From Pseudomonas laurylsulfativorans (GTDB lineage Bacteria; Pseudomonadota; Gammaproteobacteria; Pseudomonadales; Pseudomonadaceae): 64,000 nucleotides of DNA. The stretch lies in the NCBI RefSeq assembly GCF_002906155.1, contig NZ_MUJK01000003.1, positions 186,001 through 250,000 on the forward strand. Reading direction: 5' to 3'. Shown piece after piece: positions 1 to 7,436 of the stretch. Both the position numbers and the translations under genes were made by a program. A model generated the notes under the pieces. It had not been told where the DNA came from, ran no database searches, and worked only from the letters and a program-made list of their open reading frames with translations. Each line of letters begins with the position of its first letter. Position 1 is the stretch's first letter.

Positions 1-102
1 CAACTCAAGCTGCTGGGCGCGCGGGCGAGCAAGAGCCTGCCGGCGGACTTGCTGGAGCGGGCGATGACCGATGTCGATGGGCTGGTAGAGTTGCCGGAGT
101 AG
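1..102 (+). CDS. 3' end of an unidentified gene (partial)
   Basis: The first 102 bases are an open frame with no start in the window, reading 33 residues (QLKLLGARASKS... to ...GLVELPE) and ending in TAG. It runs convergently toward the sensor kinase on the other strand. The fragment is too short for family assignment. From memory, the PAO1 neighbour in this position is a helicase-like gene, but nothing in these residues confirms that. The codon choice (GC-rich third positions) fits a real gene. Confidence 0.6.
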   Translation, partial: QLKLLGARASKSLPADLLERAMTDVDGLVELPE

Positions 103-120
103 TCCCGGGCGAGCGTGGAC

Positions 121-154
121 CCTGTGGCGAGGGGGCTTGCCCCCTCGCCACAGG
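121..154. repeat. Perfect GC-rich inverted repeat between convergent genes
   Basis: Arms CCTGTGGCGAGGGGGC (121-136) and its complement (139-154) are separated by only TT. The sequence differs from the GTAGGAGC REP family elsewhere in the window but belongs to the same broad class of Pseudomonas intergenic hairpins (a GTGGCGAGGGGGCTTGCC type). It lies between the two convergent stop codons and could act as a bidirectional transcription barrier. Confidence 0.75.
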
Positions 155-170
155 GATTTGAGTTGCCGCG

Positions 171-3100
171 CTACAACGGTATGTACCGGCTCAACAACGC
201 CCGCAACGCCGCCGGTTTCACCGGTTTGGCCAAGTAGTCCAGCCCCGCAGCGTGCACCAGGTCGACCGTCTCCGGCCGGCCATCGGCGCTGATGACTACC
301 CCTGGAACCGGCTCGCCCATTTGGGTGCGCAACCAGGCCATCAAATCGGTGCCGGTCTCGCCATGATCGAGGTGGTAATCCACCAGCGCCAATTGCGGAC
401 GCACGCCTTCGTCCAGCAACGCGGCGCATTCCTCGCGATTGCGCGCGGTCCAGACCTGGCAACCCCAGCGGCTGAGCAGGCTGTTCATGCCGATCAGAAT
501 GCTGTCCTCGTTGTCGATACACAGCACCTGCGCGCCATTGAGCAATTTGCCATTGAGTTCGGCGACGTTGACTGGCGCAGCGGTCTGCGTCCGGGCCAGC
601 GGCACGCTGACGCTGAACACGCTGCCGCGCCCCGGCCAGGAGCGTACGCGCAGGGTATGACCGAGCACGCGACAAAGTCCGTCGGCAATAGCCAGGCCCA
701 GGCCGAGGCCTTTTTCGGCCCGTGTCTGGTGGCTATCGAGTCGCTTGAACTCTTCGAAAATCACCTGCTGTTTATCTTCTGGAATACCCGGCCCACGGTC
801 CCAGACTTCCAGGCTCAGTTGTTCCTTGTGCCGGCGAACCCCCAGCAGCACCGGCCCTTTACCGTAGCGGAAAGCGTTGGTCAGGAAGTTCTGCAGAATC
901 CGCCGCAGCAATTTGATGTCGCTGTCGACCCGCAGCGCGCTGCCGCGTACGCGGAACTCCAGTTTTTGTTCTCGCGCCAGCGCCTTGAACTCGTTGCCGA
1001 GGGTGTCGAACAGTTCGTTGAGCGCGAACGGCTGGCGATTCGGGTTGATCTTGCCGTTCTCCAGGCGGGAAATATCCAGCAGGTCGCTAATCAAGTCCTC
1101 GGCCGAGCGTAGCGAGCTGTCCAGGTGCTCGACCAGTTTCTGCGCCTCGCCAGTCAGACTATCGCCCTGATGGGAGAGGGCGGCGGAGAACAGTCGCGCC
1201 GCATTCAGTGGCTGCATCAGGTCATGGCTGACGGCCGCGAGGAAACGGGTCTTGGACTGGTTGGCCGACTCGGCGGTGCCCTTGGCTTCGGTCAGGGCGA
1301 CGTTGAGCTGCGACAATTCGTGGGTGCGTTCGGCGACCCGTTGCTCCAGGCCTTCGTTGGCCTCGGTCAGCGCCTGCTCGGCTTCGCGGAACGCGGTGAT
1401 GTCGGTGAAGCTCATGACGAAGCCACCGCCAGGCATCGGGTTGCCGATCAGCTCGATCACCCGGCCATTGGGGAACAGTCGTTCGGACGTGTGCGCGCGG
1501 CCCTGGCGCATCCAGTGCAGGCGACGTGCGACGTGAACTTCGGCTTCGCCGGGACCGCACAGACCGCGCTCGGCATTGTGGCGAATGATGTCGGCGATGG
1601 GCCGGCCGACCCTGATCAGGCCATCCGGGTAGTTGAACAAATCCAGATAGCGACGGTTCCAGGCCACCAGTTTCAGCGACTGGTCGACCACGCTGATGCC
1701 CTGGGTGATGTTCTCGATGGCGCCTTGCAGCAAGGCACGGTTGAACTGCAGCACCTCCGAGGCTTCGTCGGCGATGCGCACAACGTCCTCCAATTGCATC
1801 TCCCGGCCTTCAATGGCGGCTTTTACCACTGCGCGGGTCGAAGAGGCCCCGAGCACACCGGCCAGCAAGCGTTCGGTATGGGCAATCCATTCGCTGTCGG
1901 CGTTCTGGTTCGGGTTGAAGCCTTTGCCTTGGCGATAAGCAAAACGGATGAAGCTTTGACGGGCGCGTTCTTCGCCGACAAAGCGCGCCGCCAGTTGCAG
2001 CAGGTCGTCGATCTGCACTGCCAGCATCGAACGTGCGCTGGGGCGGGCACTGATTTCCTGGCCGATGAAGCGGCCCGCCTGCCAGTGCTCGGAAACCCGG
2101 GTGCGCGACAGCACCGAGACCCAGGCGAACAACGTGAAGTTGCCTGCCAGCGACAGCACCACGCCTTGGGTCAGAGGGGTGATCGGCAGGTTCAGTGGAT
2201 TGCTGTGCAGCCAGGCCAGGCCCGGGAATGTGCTCAAGGACAGGCCGAGGCTGAGGGCGGCAATCGGCAGGATCAAGGTGTAGAACCATAGGAACGTGCC
2301 TGCGGCGAGGCCTGCGAAAACGCCGCGGCGGTTGGCCTGTTTCCAATACAGTGCACCGAGCATGGCGGGGGCCAGTTGGGTCACGGCAGCGAAGGCGATC
2401 TGGCCGATGGTCGCCAGGCTGGCGGTCGAGCCCAGCAGGCGATAACTGACATAGGCCAGCAGCAGAATGACCACGATGCTGACGCGTCGCACCGACAACA
2501 TCCACTGACGGAACACTTCGAACGGGCGTTCGGCGTTGTTGCGACGCAGCAGCCAGGGCAACAGCATGTCGTTGGACACCATGGTCGACAGCGCCACACT
2601 GGCCACGATCACCATGCCGGTGGCCGCCGAAGCGCCCCCGATAAACGCTAGCAAGGCCAACGCCGGGTGCGCCTGGGCCAGGGGCAGGCTGATGACAAAC
2701 GAGTCGGGCAACACCGAGCTGGGCAACAACATCTGGCCGGCCAGGGCGATCGGCACGACAAACAGTGCCGCGAGGGCGAGGTAGGCCGGGAAAACCCACT
2801 TGGCCAGGCGCAGATCCTGGGGATCGATGTTCTCGACAACAGTCACGTGGAATTGTCGCGGCAAGCAAATGATCGCCATCATTGCCACACCGGTCTGCAC
2901 CACCATCGACGGCCAGTTGATGGTTTCCTTCCAGTACTGTTCGAGCCGCGGCGCAAGCATGGCCTGGTCGAACAGGTCGTCGAAACCGTCGTACAGGCCG
3001 TAGGTCACAAAGGCGCCGACGGCCAGAAACGCAAACAGTTTGACCAGCGATTCGAAGGCAATCGCCAACACCATGCCGCGGTGGTGCTCCGTGGCGTCGA

Positions 3101-3641
3101 GGTTGCGGGTACCGAAGACGATGGTGAACAGCGCCAGCACCAGCGACACAATCAGTGCGGTGTCCTGGGCGCGGGTGCCCATGGCGTCGGCACCGGCGCC
3201 GATCAGCAGGTTCACGCCGAGCACAATGCCTTTGAGCTGCAGCGCGATGTAGGGCAACACACCGACCAGGCAAATCAGCGCCACCACCACCGCCAGTGAC
3301 TGGGATTTGCCGTAGCGTGCAGCGATGAAGTCGGCGATGGAGGTGATGTTCTCCTGTTTGCTGATCATCACCATTTTTTGCAGGACCCATGGCGCGCCGA
3401 CCAGCAACAGGATTGGCCCGAGGTAAATCGGCAGGAACGACCAGAGCTGTTCGGCGGCCTGGCCCACGGCACCGAAGAAGGTCCAGCTGGTGCAATAGAC
3501 CGCCAGCGACAGGCTGTACACCCAGGCCCGCACTCGCGGCGGCAAGGGCGCACTGCGACGGTCGCCATAGAAGGCGATGGCGAACATGATGGCCATATAG
3601 GCCAGGGCGACGGCGGCGATCAGCCCGGTGGACAGCGACAT
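171..3641 (-). CDS. Hybrid histidine kinase with N-terminal sodium:solute symporter module
   Basis: This 1156-residue inner-membrane protein has about 13 hydrophobic segments of the SSS (sodium:solute symporter) fold over roughly residues 1-520. They are followed by a PAS region (ITQGISVVDQSL...), a short coiled coil (EQRVAERTHELSQLN), a HisKA domain with H-box AAVSHDLMQPLNAAR, and a HATPase with N-box LQNFLTNAFRYG and glycine boxes DRGPGIP and GLGLGLAI. A C-terminal receiver carries VDYHLDHGETG (phosphoacceptor Asp) and the conserved KP pair. The architecture is that of CbrA/CrbS-type kinases with an added receiver. The start at 3641 is preferred because GGAG lies 6 nt upstream; the track's start 15 nt earlier has no such site. 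No cognate response regulator is adjacent. The ligand is unknown; the related kinases respond to acetate or C/N balance. Confidence 0.93.
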   Translation of the reverse strand: MSLSTGLIAAVALAYMAIMFAIAFYGDRRSAPLPPRVRAWVYSLSLAVYCTSWTFFGAVGQAAEQLWSFLPIYLGPILLLVGAPWVLQKMVMISKQENITSIADFIAARYGKSQSLAVVVALICLVGVLPYIALQLKGIVLGVNLLIGAGADAMGTRAQDTALIVSLVLALFTIVFGTRNLDATEHHRGMVLAIAFESLVKLFAFLAVGAFVTYGLYDGFDDLFDQAMLAPRLEQYWKETINWPSMVVQTGVAMMAIICLPRQFHVTVVENIDPQDLRLAKWVFPAYLALAALFVVPIALAGQMLLPSSVLPDSFVISLPLAQAHPALALLAFIGGASAATGMVIVASVALSTMVSNDMLLPWLLRRNNAERPFEVFRQWMLSVRRVSIVVILLLAYVSYRLLGSTASLATIGQIAFAAVTQLAPAMLGALYWKQANRRGVFAGLAAGTFLWFYTLILPIAALSLGLSLSTFPGLAWLHSNPLNLPITPLTQGVVLSLAGNFTLFAWVSVLSRTRVSEHWQAGRFIGQEISARPSARSMLAVQIDDLLQLAARFVGEERARQSFIRFAYRQGKGFNPNQNADSEWIAHTERLLAGVLGASSTRAVVKAAIEGREMQLEDVVRIADEASEVLQFNRALLQGAIENITQGISVVDQSLKLVAWNRRYLDLFNYPDGLIRVGRPIADIIRHNAERGLCGPGEAEVHVARRLHWMRQGRAHTSERLFPNGRVIELIGNPMPGGGFVMSFTDITAFREAEQALTEANEGLEQRVAERTHELSQLNVALTEAKGTAESANQSKTRFLAAVSHDLMQPLNAARLFSAALSHQGDSLTGEAQKLVEHLDSSLRSAEDLISDLLDISRLENGKINPNRQPFALNELFDTLGNEFKALAREQKLEFRVRGSALRVDSDIKLLRRILQNFLTNAFRYGKGPVLLGVRRHKEQLSLEVWDRGPGIPEDKQQVIFEEFKRLDSHQTRAEKGLGLGLAIADGLCRVLGHTLRVRSWPGRGSVFSVSVPLARTQTAAPVNVAELNGKLLNGAQVLCIDNEDSILIGMNSLLSRWGCQVWTARNREECAALLDEGVRPQLALVDYHLDHGETGTDLMAWLRTQMGEPVPGVVISADGRPETVDLVHAAGLDYLAKPVKPAALRALLSRYIPL

Positions 3642-3788
3642 GGGGACTCCAGACAAAAGACATCCGAGCCTCCCGCCCGGACAGACAGTCTCGCACGACC
3701 GCCAGCGTTAGTCAGTGTCGACCAAGGTCGTGGCGTGGCGGGGTGTCGCAGGTTTGATGTCTGGTAGATCTTCAGTGTTGAGGCGGCC

Positions 3789-3874
3789 CATTCGCGAGCA
3801 AGCCCGCTCCCACATTTGATCGTGGTCCAACAGAAAAACACGGTCGAATGTGGGAGCGGGCTTGCTCGCGAATG
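3789..3874. repeat. REP doublet (GTGGGAGCGGGCTTGCTCGCGAA type)
   Basis: Two inverted 28-nt arms at 3789-3816 and 3847-3874 are perfect complements of each other (core TGGGAGCGGGCTTGCTCGCG), separated by 30 nt. It sits between the kinase start and the TetR stop, so it may also end tetR transcription. Confidence 0.9.
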
Positions 3875-3880
3875 GCGGTA

Positions 3881-4417
3881 TTACTGACTGAATGCAATCT
3901 CGATCAAGCGATGCAGCTCTTCAACCTCAAGCGGTGCCTCGGAAAACAGGATGCGGAACACGATGGGCGCCGCGATCAGGTTGATCAGTCGATCGACACC
4001 CGGTACGGGTTCGTTGGGATAACGGTCGAGGATTGTCTGCAACTGCCCGCCAATGATCGTCGCGCAGTAACTCGGCTTCAACGCCGCCTGCACGTCGTAC
4101 AGCATGTTGCGGCCAGGCTCGGAGCTCATTTCGTCCAGGTACTGTTCCGCCCAGGCCCGAATATCGCCGTGCAGGCTGCCGGTATTGATCGGCTGGTTGT
4201 CGGGCTGCATGCGGGCGAGGGCGACATCGGCCAGCAGCGCCGACACATCACCCCAGCGTCGATAGATGGTTGACGGCGTGACGCCCGCGCGGGCGGCGAT
4301 TTGCGGCACGGTCACGCTGGCGCGATCCTGCTCCTCGAGGAGCTGGCGCACGGCCGCATGAATCGACTCTTGTACCCGCGCACTGCGCCCGCCTGGGCGT
4401 AAGGTTGGAGCTGTCAT
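3881..4417 (-). CDS. TetR/AcrR-family transcriptional regulator
   Basis: A 178-residue protein with an N-terminal helix-turn-helix (VTVPQIAARAGVTPSTIYRRWG, about residues 35-56), the classic TetR DNA-binding signature, followed by an all-helical ligand domain of the TetR_C type. It is transcribed divergently from the MFS transporter that starts at 4532. This is the usual layout of a local efflux repressor and its target. An AGGAATC Shine-Dalgarno-like stretch sits 9 nt before the ATG. A perfect 15-bp inverted repeat in the shared intergenic region is the likely operator. The effector cannot be predicted. Confidence 0.93.
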   Translation of the reverse strand: MTAPTLRPGGRSARVQESIHAAVRQLLEEQDRASVTVPQIAARAGVTPSTIYRRWGDVSALLADVALARMQPDNQPINTGSLHGDIRAWAEQYLDEMSSEPGRNMLYDVQAALKPSYCATIIGGQLQTILDRYPNEPVPGVDRLINLIAAPIVFRILFSEAPLEVEELHRLIEIAFSQ

Positions 4418-4488
4418 CCAGTGATTCCTGTAAAAGCCATGCTCCGGACCTTAACACAAAGAATTTGCTTTAAGAGAAATCCAGTAGC

Positions 4489-4527
4489 ACACTCCGCAAA
4501 AGCAAAAAGTTAGCTTTTGCGGAGTGT
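4489..4527. promoter_or_regulatory. Perfect 15-bp inverted repeat, candidate TetR operator overlapping the MFS ribosome-binding site
   Basis: Arms ACACTCCGCAAAAGC (4489-4503) and GCTTTTGCGGAGTGT (4513-4527) flank a 9-nt AT-rich spacer. The right arm contains the GGAG (4521-4524) that precedes the MFS start codon at 4532. That places the dyad where a bound repressor would block the transporter promoter. As RNA, the same arms would form a stem that hides the ribosome-binding site. Confidence 0.75.
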
Positions 4528-4531
4528 TCCC

Positions 4532-5722
4532 ATGTCCAGTTCTCATTCAAACCGTGCCAGCCTGTGGTTTCTGGCGATTACGCTGCTCAGTTTCCTGGCC
4601 GCCTCCACTGCGCCGACGCCGCTGTATCACCTGTATCAGGAGCAGATGCAGTTTTCGGCAGCAACGCTGACCCTGATTTTCGCCGTATACGCCCTCAGCC
4701 TGTTGGCAGCGTTGCTGACGGTCGGCTCGCTGTCGGATTACCTGGGGCGCAAGCCGGTGATTTTTACCGCGGTGGTGCTGAACATTCTGGCGATGCTGCT
4801 GTTTATCTACGCCGAAAGCGTCGCCTGGTTGATCAGTGCCCGGGTTCTGCAGGGCTTCGCGACGGGCATGGCGACTGCGGTTTTGAGTGCAACGCTGCTC
4901 GACACCGACCGACAGCAAGGGCCGTTGGTCAATAGCGTCGCACCGCTGCTCGGCATGGCTGCGGGCGCGTTGGGTTGCGGTGTGTTGGCCGAGTTTGCCC
5001 CGGCGCCATTGCATTTGACCTTCTGGTTGCTTCTGGTCCTGTTTGTGATGCAGGCCGTGTATGTGTGGCGATTGCCGGAAAGCGTCTCGCGCCAGGTCGG
5101 TGTGTGGGCGTCATTGCGGCCGACCTTGCATGTGCCGGTTCAGGCGCGCGTCACTTTGTGGCGGGTGCTGCCACTCAACACGGCGACCTGGGCGCTTGGC
5201 GGCTTTTATGCATCGCTGGCACCTTCGCTGGTGCGCACGGCGACGGGGTCGACCTCGAACCTGATTGGTGGGGCGACTGTTGCTGCGTTGACGGTGACGG
5301 GCGCGTTGATGATTTTCACCTTGCGCAACCGGTCTGCCACCCAGGCGCTGCAGTTGGGCGCCAGTTTGCTGCCGACGGGCCTCGTCCTGGTCTTACTGGG
5401 TGTGCATGGCGCCAGCCTGTCGCTGTTTTTCCTTGGCACCCTCGTCGCCGGTTGTGGCTTCGGTGCCGGTTTCCTCGGTGCCGTACGCAGTCTGGTGCCG
5501 CTGGCTTTGCCCCATGAGCGCGCGGGCCTGATGTCGGCGTATTACGTGCTCAGTTACCTGGCGTTTTGCCTGCCGGCGCTGTTGGCGGGGAACCTGGCGC
5601 GCACTTTTGGGCTGGTGGCAACGACCGATGGTTATGGCGCGGTGTTGATTGTGCTGGCGCTCAGCGAAATGGCGAGTTTACTGCGATCACGTTCGGCCAG
5701 CGCCTGTGAGGCCAACCTGTAA
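4532..5722 (+). CDS. MFS transporter (drug/metabolite efflux type)
   Basis: A 396-residue protein with twelve hydrophobic segments. The loop 2-3 signature of the major facilitator superfamily is visible as GSLSDYLGRKPV (about residues 75-86). An N-terminal stretch TAPTPLYHLYQEQMQFS before TM2 is typical of DHA1-type exporters in proteobacteria. ATG 4532 is chosen because GGAG lies 8 nt upstream; a TTG five codons earlier would start inside the operator. The divergent TetR gene and the palindrome suggest ligand-induced expression. The substrate is not identifiable. Confidence 0.9.
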   Translation: MSSSHSNRASLWFLAITLLSFLAASTAPTPLYHLYQEQMQFSAATLTLIFAVYALSLLAALLTVGSLSDYLGRKPVIFTAVVLNILAMLLFIYAESVAWLISARVLQGFATGMATAVLSATLLDTDRQQGPLVNSVAPLLGMAAGALGCGVLAEFAPAPLHLTFWLLLVLFVMQAVYVWRLPESVSRQVGVWASLRPTLHVPVQARVTLWRVLPLNTATWALGGFYASLAPSLVRTATGSTSNLIGGATVAALTVTGALMIFTLRNRSATQALQLGASLLPTGLVLVLLGVHGASLSLFFLGTLVAGCGFGAGFLGAVRSLVPLALPHERAGLMSAYYVLSYLAFCLPALLAGNLARTFGLVATTDGYGAVLIVLALSEMASLLRSRSASACEANL

Positions 5723-5770
5723 AATTGAGTTAGCCTTGGCGCTCTCTCTGCTCAATCGAAGGATCGGACC

Positions 5771-6082
5771 ATGAAGATCATCCGCAGTAAGTCGTTCACG
5801 GGCGAGCGTGCCTGGGCCGCGCTGGACATCGCCAACATGAACGGCATCACCACGCGGCTGCACTGGACCGATCAACCCTACAAATGGCACACAAACGATG
5901 GCGAAGAAGTGTTTGTCGTACTCGATGGCCAGGTGCAGATGCGTTATCGCGATTTAGGGGTGGAGCGGGAAGTCTTGCTGGAGGTCGGCGACATTTTTTA
6001 TGCCTCGGTTGGCACGGAACATGTGGCGCATCCTGTAGGGGCGGCTCGGATATTGGTGGTCGAATCGGAAGGAAGTGTCTGA
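5771..6082 (+). CDS. Small cupin-domain protein
   Basis: A 103-residue single-domain cupin. Cupin motif 1 is recognisable around residues 40-60 (WHTNDGEEVFVVLDGQVQM) and motif 2 around GDIFYASVGTEHVAHP, giving potential metal ligands His40, Glu45 and two further His. Its short length means one beta-barrel only. AAGGA lies 7 nt before the ATG. It follows the MFS gene by 48 nt on the same strand and may be co-transcribed. Such stand-alone cupins are sugar-binding, isomerase-like or sensory; the function here is unknown. Confidence 0.85.
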   Translation: MKIIRSKSFTGERAWAALDIANMNGITTRLHWTDQPYKWHTNDGEEVFVVLDGQVQMRYRDLGVEREVLLEVGDIFYASVGTEHVAHPVGAARILVVESEGSV

Positions 6083-6187
6083 CTCTATATAAGTAATACC
6101 GATAAGATATAGAGAAATTACCCGTTATATAGATATTCGATTCGGATCTAACATGGGCTCCACCTCACGAGAGGACAGGAGTTCGCC

Positions 6188-7339
6188 ATGACATGCGCCA
6201 ATAGCATCAAGCCCGGAATCAAACCTTTCACTCACCTGCAGCATCCCCGCGAGGTGATCCGCCAGTTCACCCCGAACTGGTTCGCGGCCACCATGGGCAC
6301 CGGCGTGCTGGCGTTGGCGCTGGCGCAATTGCCGGTCGCCGTGCCTGCCTTGCACGCCTTCGCCGAAGCCCTCTGGCTGTTCAACATCGCACTGTTTCTG
6401 CTGTTTACGGCGCTGTACACGGCGCGCTGGGTGCTGTTTTTCGACGAGGCACGACGGATCTTCGGCCACTCCACGGTCTCGATGTTTTTCGGCACCATCC
6501 CGATGGGCCTGGCGACCATCATCAACGGCTTCCTGGTATTCGGCCTGCCGCGTTGGGGTGAAGGGGTGATTCACGTCGCCGAAGTGTTGTGGTGGCTGGA
6601 TGTGGCCATGTCGCTGGCCTGCGGCGTGCTGATTCCCTACATGATGTTCACTCGTCAGGAGCACAGCATCGACCAGATGACCGCCGTCTGGCTGTTGCCT
6701 GTGGTCGCGGCAGAAGTCGCGGCCGCCAGCGGTGGCTTGCTGGCACCGCACTTGGTCGACGCCCACTCGCAACTGGTGGTGCTGGTGACCAGCTATGTGC
6801 TCTGGGCCTTTTCCCTGCCGGTGGCTTTCAGCATCCTGACCATTCTCTTGTTGCGCATGGCCCTGCATAAGCTGCCCCACGAAAACATGGCCGCCTCAAG
6901 CTGGCTGGCCCTTGGCCCGATCGGCACCGGTGCATTGGGCATGTTGGTACTGGGTGGCGATGCACCGCTGATTTTCGCGGCGAACGGTTTGCCGGGTGTC
7001 GGTGAGATTGCTGCAGGGTTGGGCCTGGTGGCCGGCATCACCCTGTGGGGCTTCGGCCTGTGGTGGATGCTGATGGCGCTGCTGATCACCGGACGCTACC
7101 TGCGTGCCGGCATTCCCTTCAATCTCGGCTGGTGGGGCTTCACCTTCCCGTTGGGTGTCTACTCGCTGGCGACGTTGAAACTGGCCAGCACCTTGAGCCT
7201 GACATTTTTCAGTGTGTTTGGCTGTGTGCTGGTGGCGTTGCTGGCCATGATGTGGCTGATCGTCGGCAAGCGCACGGTGCTGGGCGCCTGGCGAGGTGAG
7301 CTGTTTGTCTCGCCGTGCATTGCCGGATTGAAGAAATAA
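6188..7339 (+). CDS. TDT (tellurite-resistance/dicarboxylate) family transporter, TehA/SLAC1-like
   Basis: A 383-residue integral membrane protein with about ten hydrophobic helices. The opening FTPNWFAATMGTGVLALAL and the later helices with conserved Phe/Pro are typical of the TDT (TehA/Mae1/SLAC1) family, whose members are anion channels or sulphite/dicarboxylate exporters. A GGAG lies 6 nt upstream of the ATG. No tehB-like methyltransferase is adjacent, so tellurite resistance should not be assumed. It stands alone between the cupin and the MFS-acyltransferase. Confidence 0.88.
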   Translation: MTCANSIKPGIKPFTHLQHPREVIRQFTPNWFAATMGTGVLALALAQLPVAVPALHAFAEALWLFNIALFLLFTALYTARWVLFFDEARRIFGHSTVSMFFGTIPMGLATIINGFLVFGLPRWGEGVIHVAEVLWWLDVAMSLACGVLIPYMMFTRQEHSIDQMTAVWLLPVVAAEVAAASGGLLAPHLVDAHSQLVVLVTSYVLWAFSLPVAFSILTILLLRMALHKLPHENMAASSWLALGPIGTGALGMLVLGGDAPLIFAANGLPGVGEIAAGLGLVAGITLWGFGLWWMLMALLITGRYLRAGIPFNLGWWGFTFPLGVYSLATLKLASTLSLTFFSVFGCVLVALLAMMWLIVGKRTVLGAWRGELFVSPCIAGLKK

Positions 7340-7349
7340 CCGGTAAAGA

Positions 7350-7418
7350 TTAGGTAATGTGTGGCCTGGATCGATTTTTGATATTCCAATAAAGGAATCC
7401 CGGCCACTCGTTACCTAA
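7350..7418 (+). promoter_or_regulatory. Long imperfect hairpin in the leader of the MFS-acyltransferase gene
   Basis: TTAGGTAA-TGT-GTGGCC (7350-7366) can pair with GGCCAC-TCG-TTACCTAA (7402-7418), 14 pairs around a 3x3 internal loop. A second small hairpin ATTCC/GGAAT lies inside. The start codon follows 19 nt downstream, so the structure would be in the 5' leader if the promoter lies upstream. It matches no riboswitch class I know. Confidence 0.5.
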
Positions 7419-7436
7419 TTCAGGGAAACATGGAAG

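Noticed and set aside
1810..3696. A 628-codon open frame antisense-shifted in the sensor-kinase region
   Set aside because: It is a GC-rich shadow on the same strand in another frame of the kinase gene, Arg/Pro/Gly-rich and without any domain.
6083..6114. CTCTATAT/ATATAGAG inverted repeat between the cupin and TDT genes
   Set aside because: Only eight A/T-rich pairs with a 16-nt loop. It could be an operator or nothing, and there is no second copy to support it.
6188..7339. Tellurite-resistance determinant
   Set aside because: Only the TehA-like fold is present and no TehB; TDT proteins more often move other anions.
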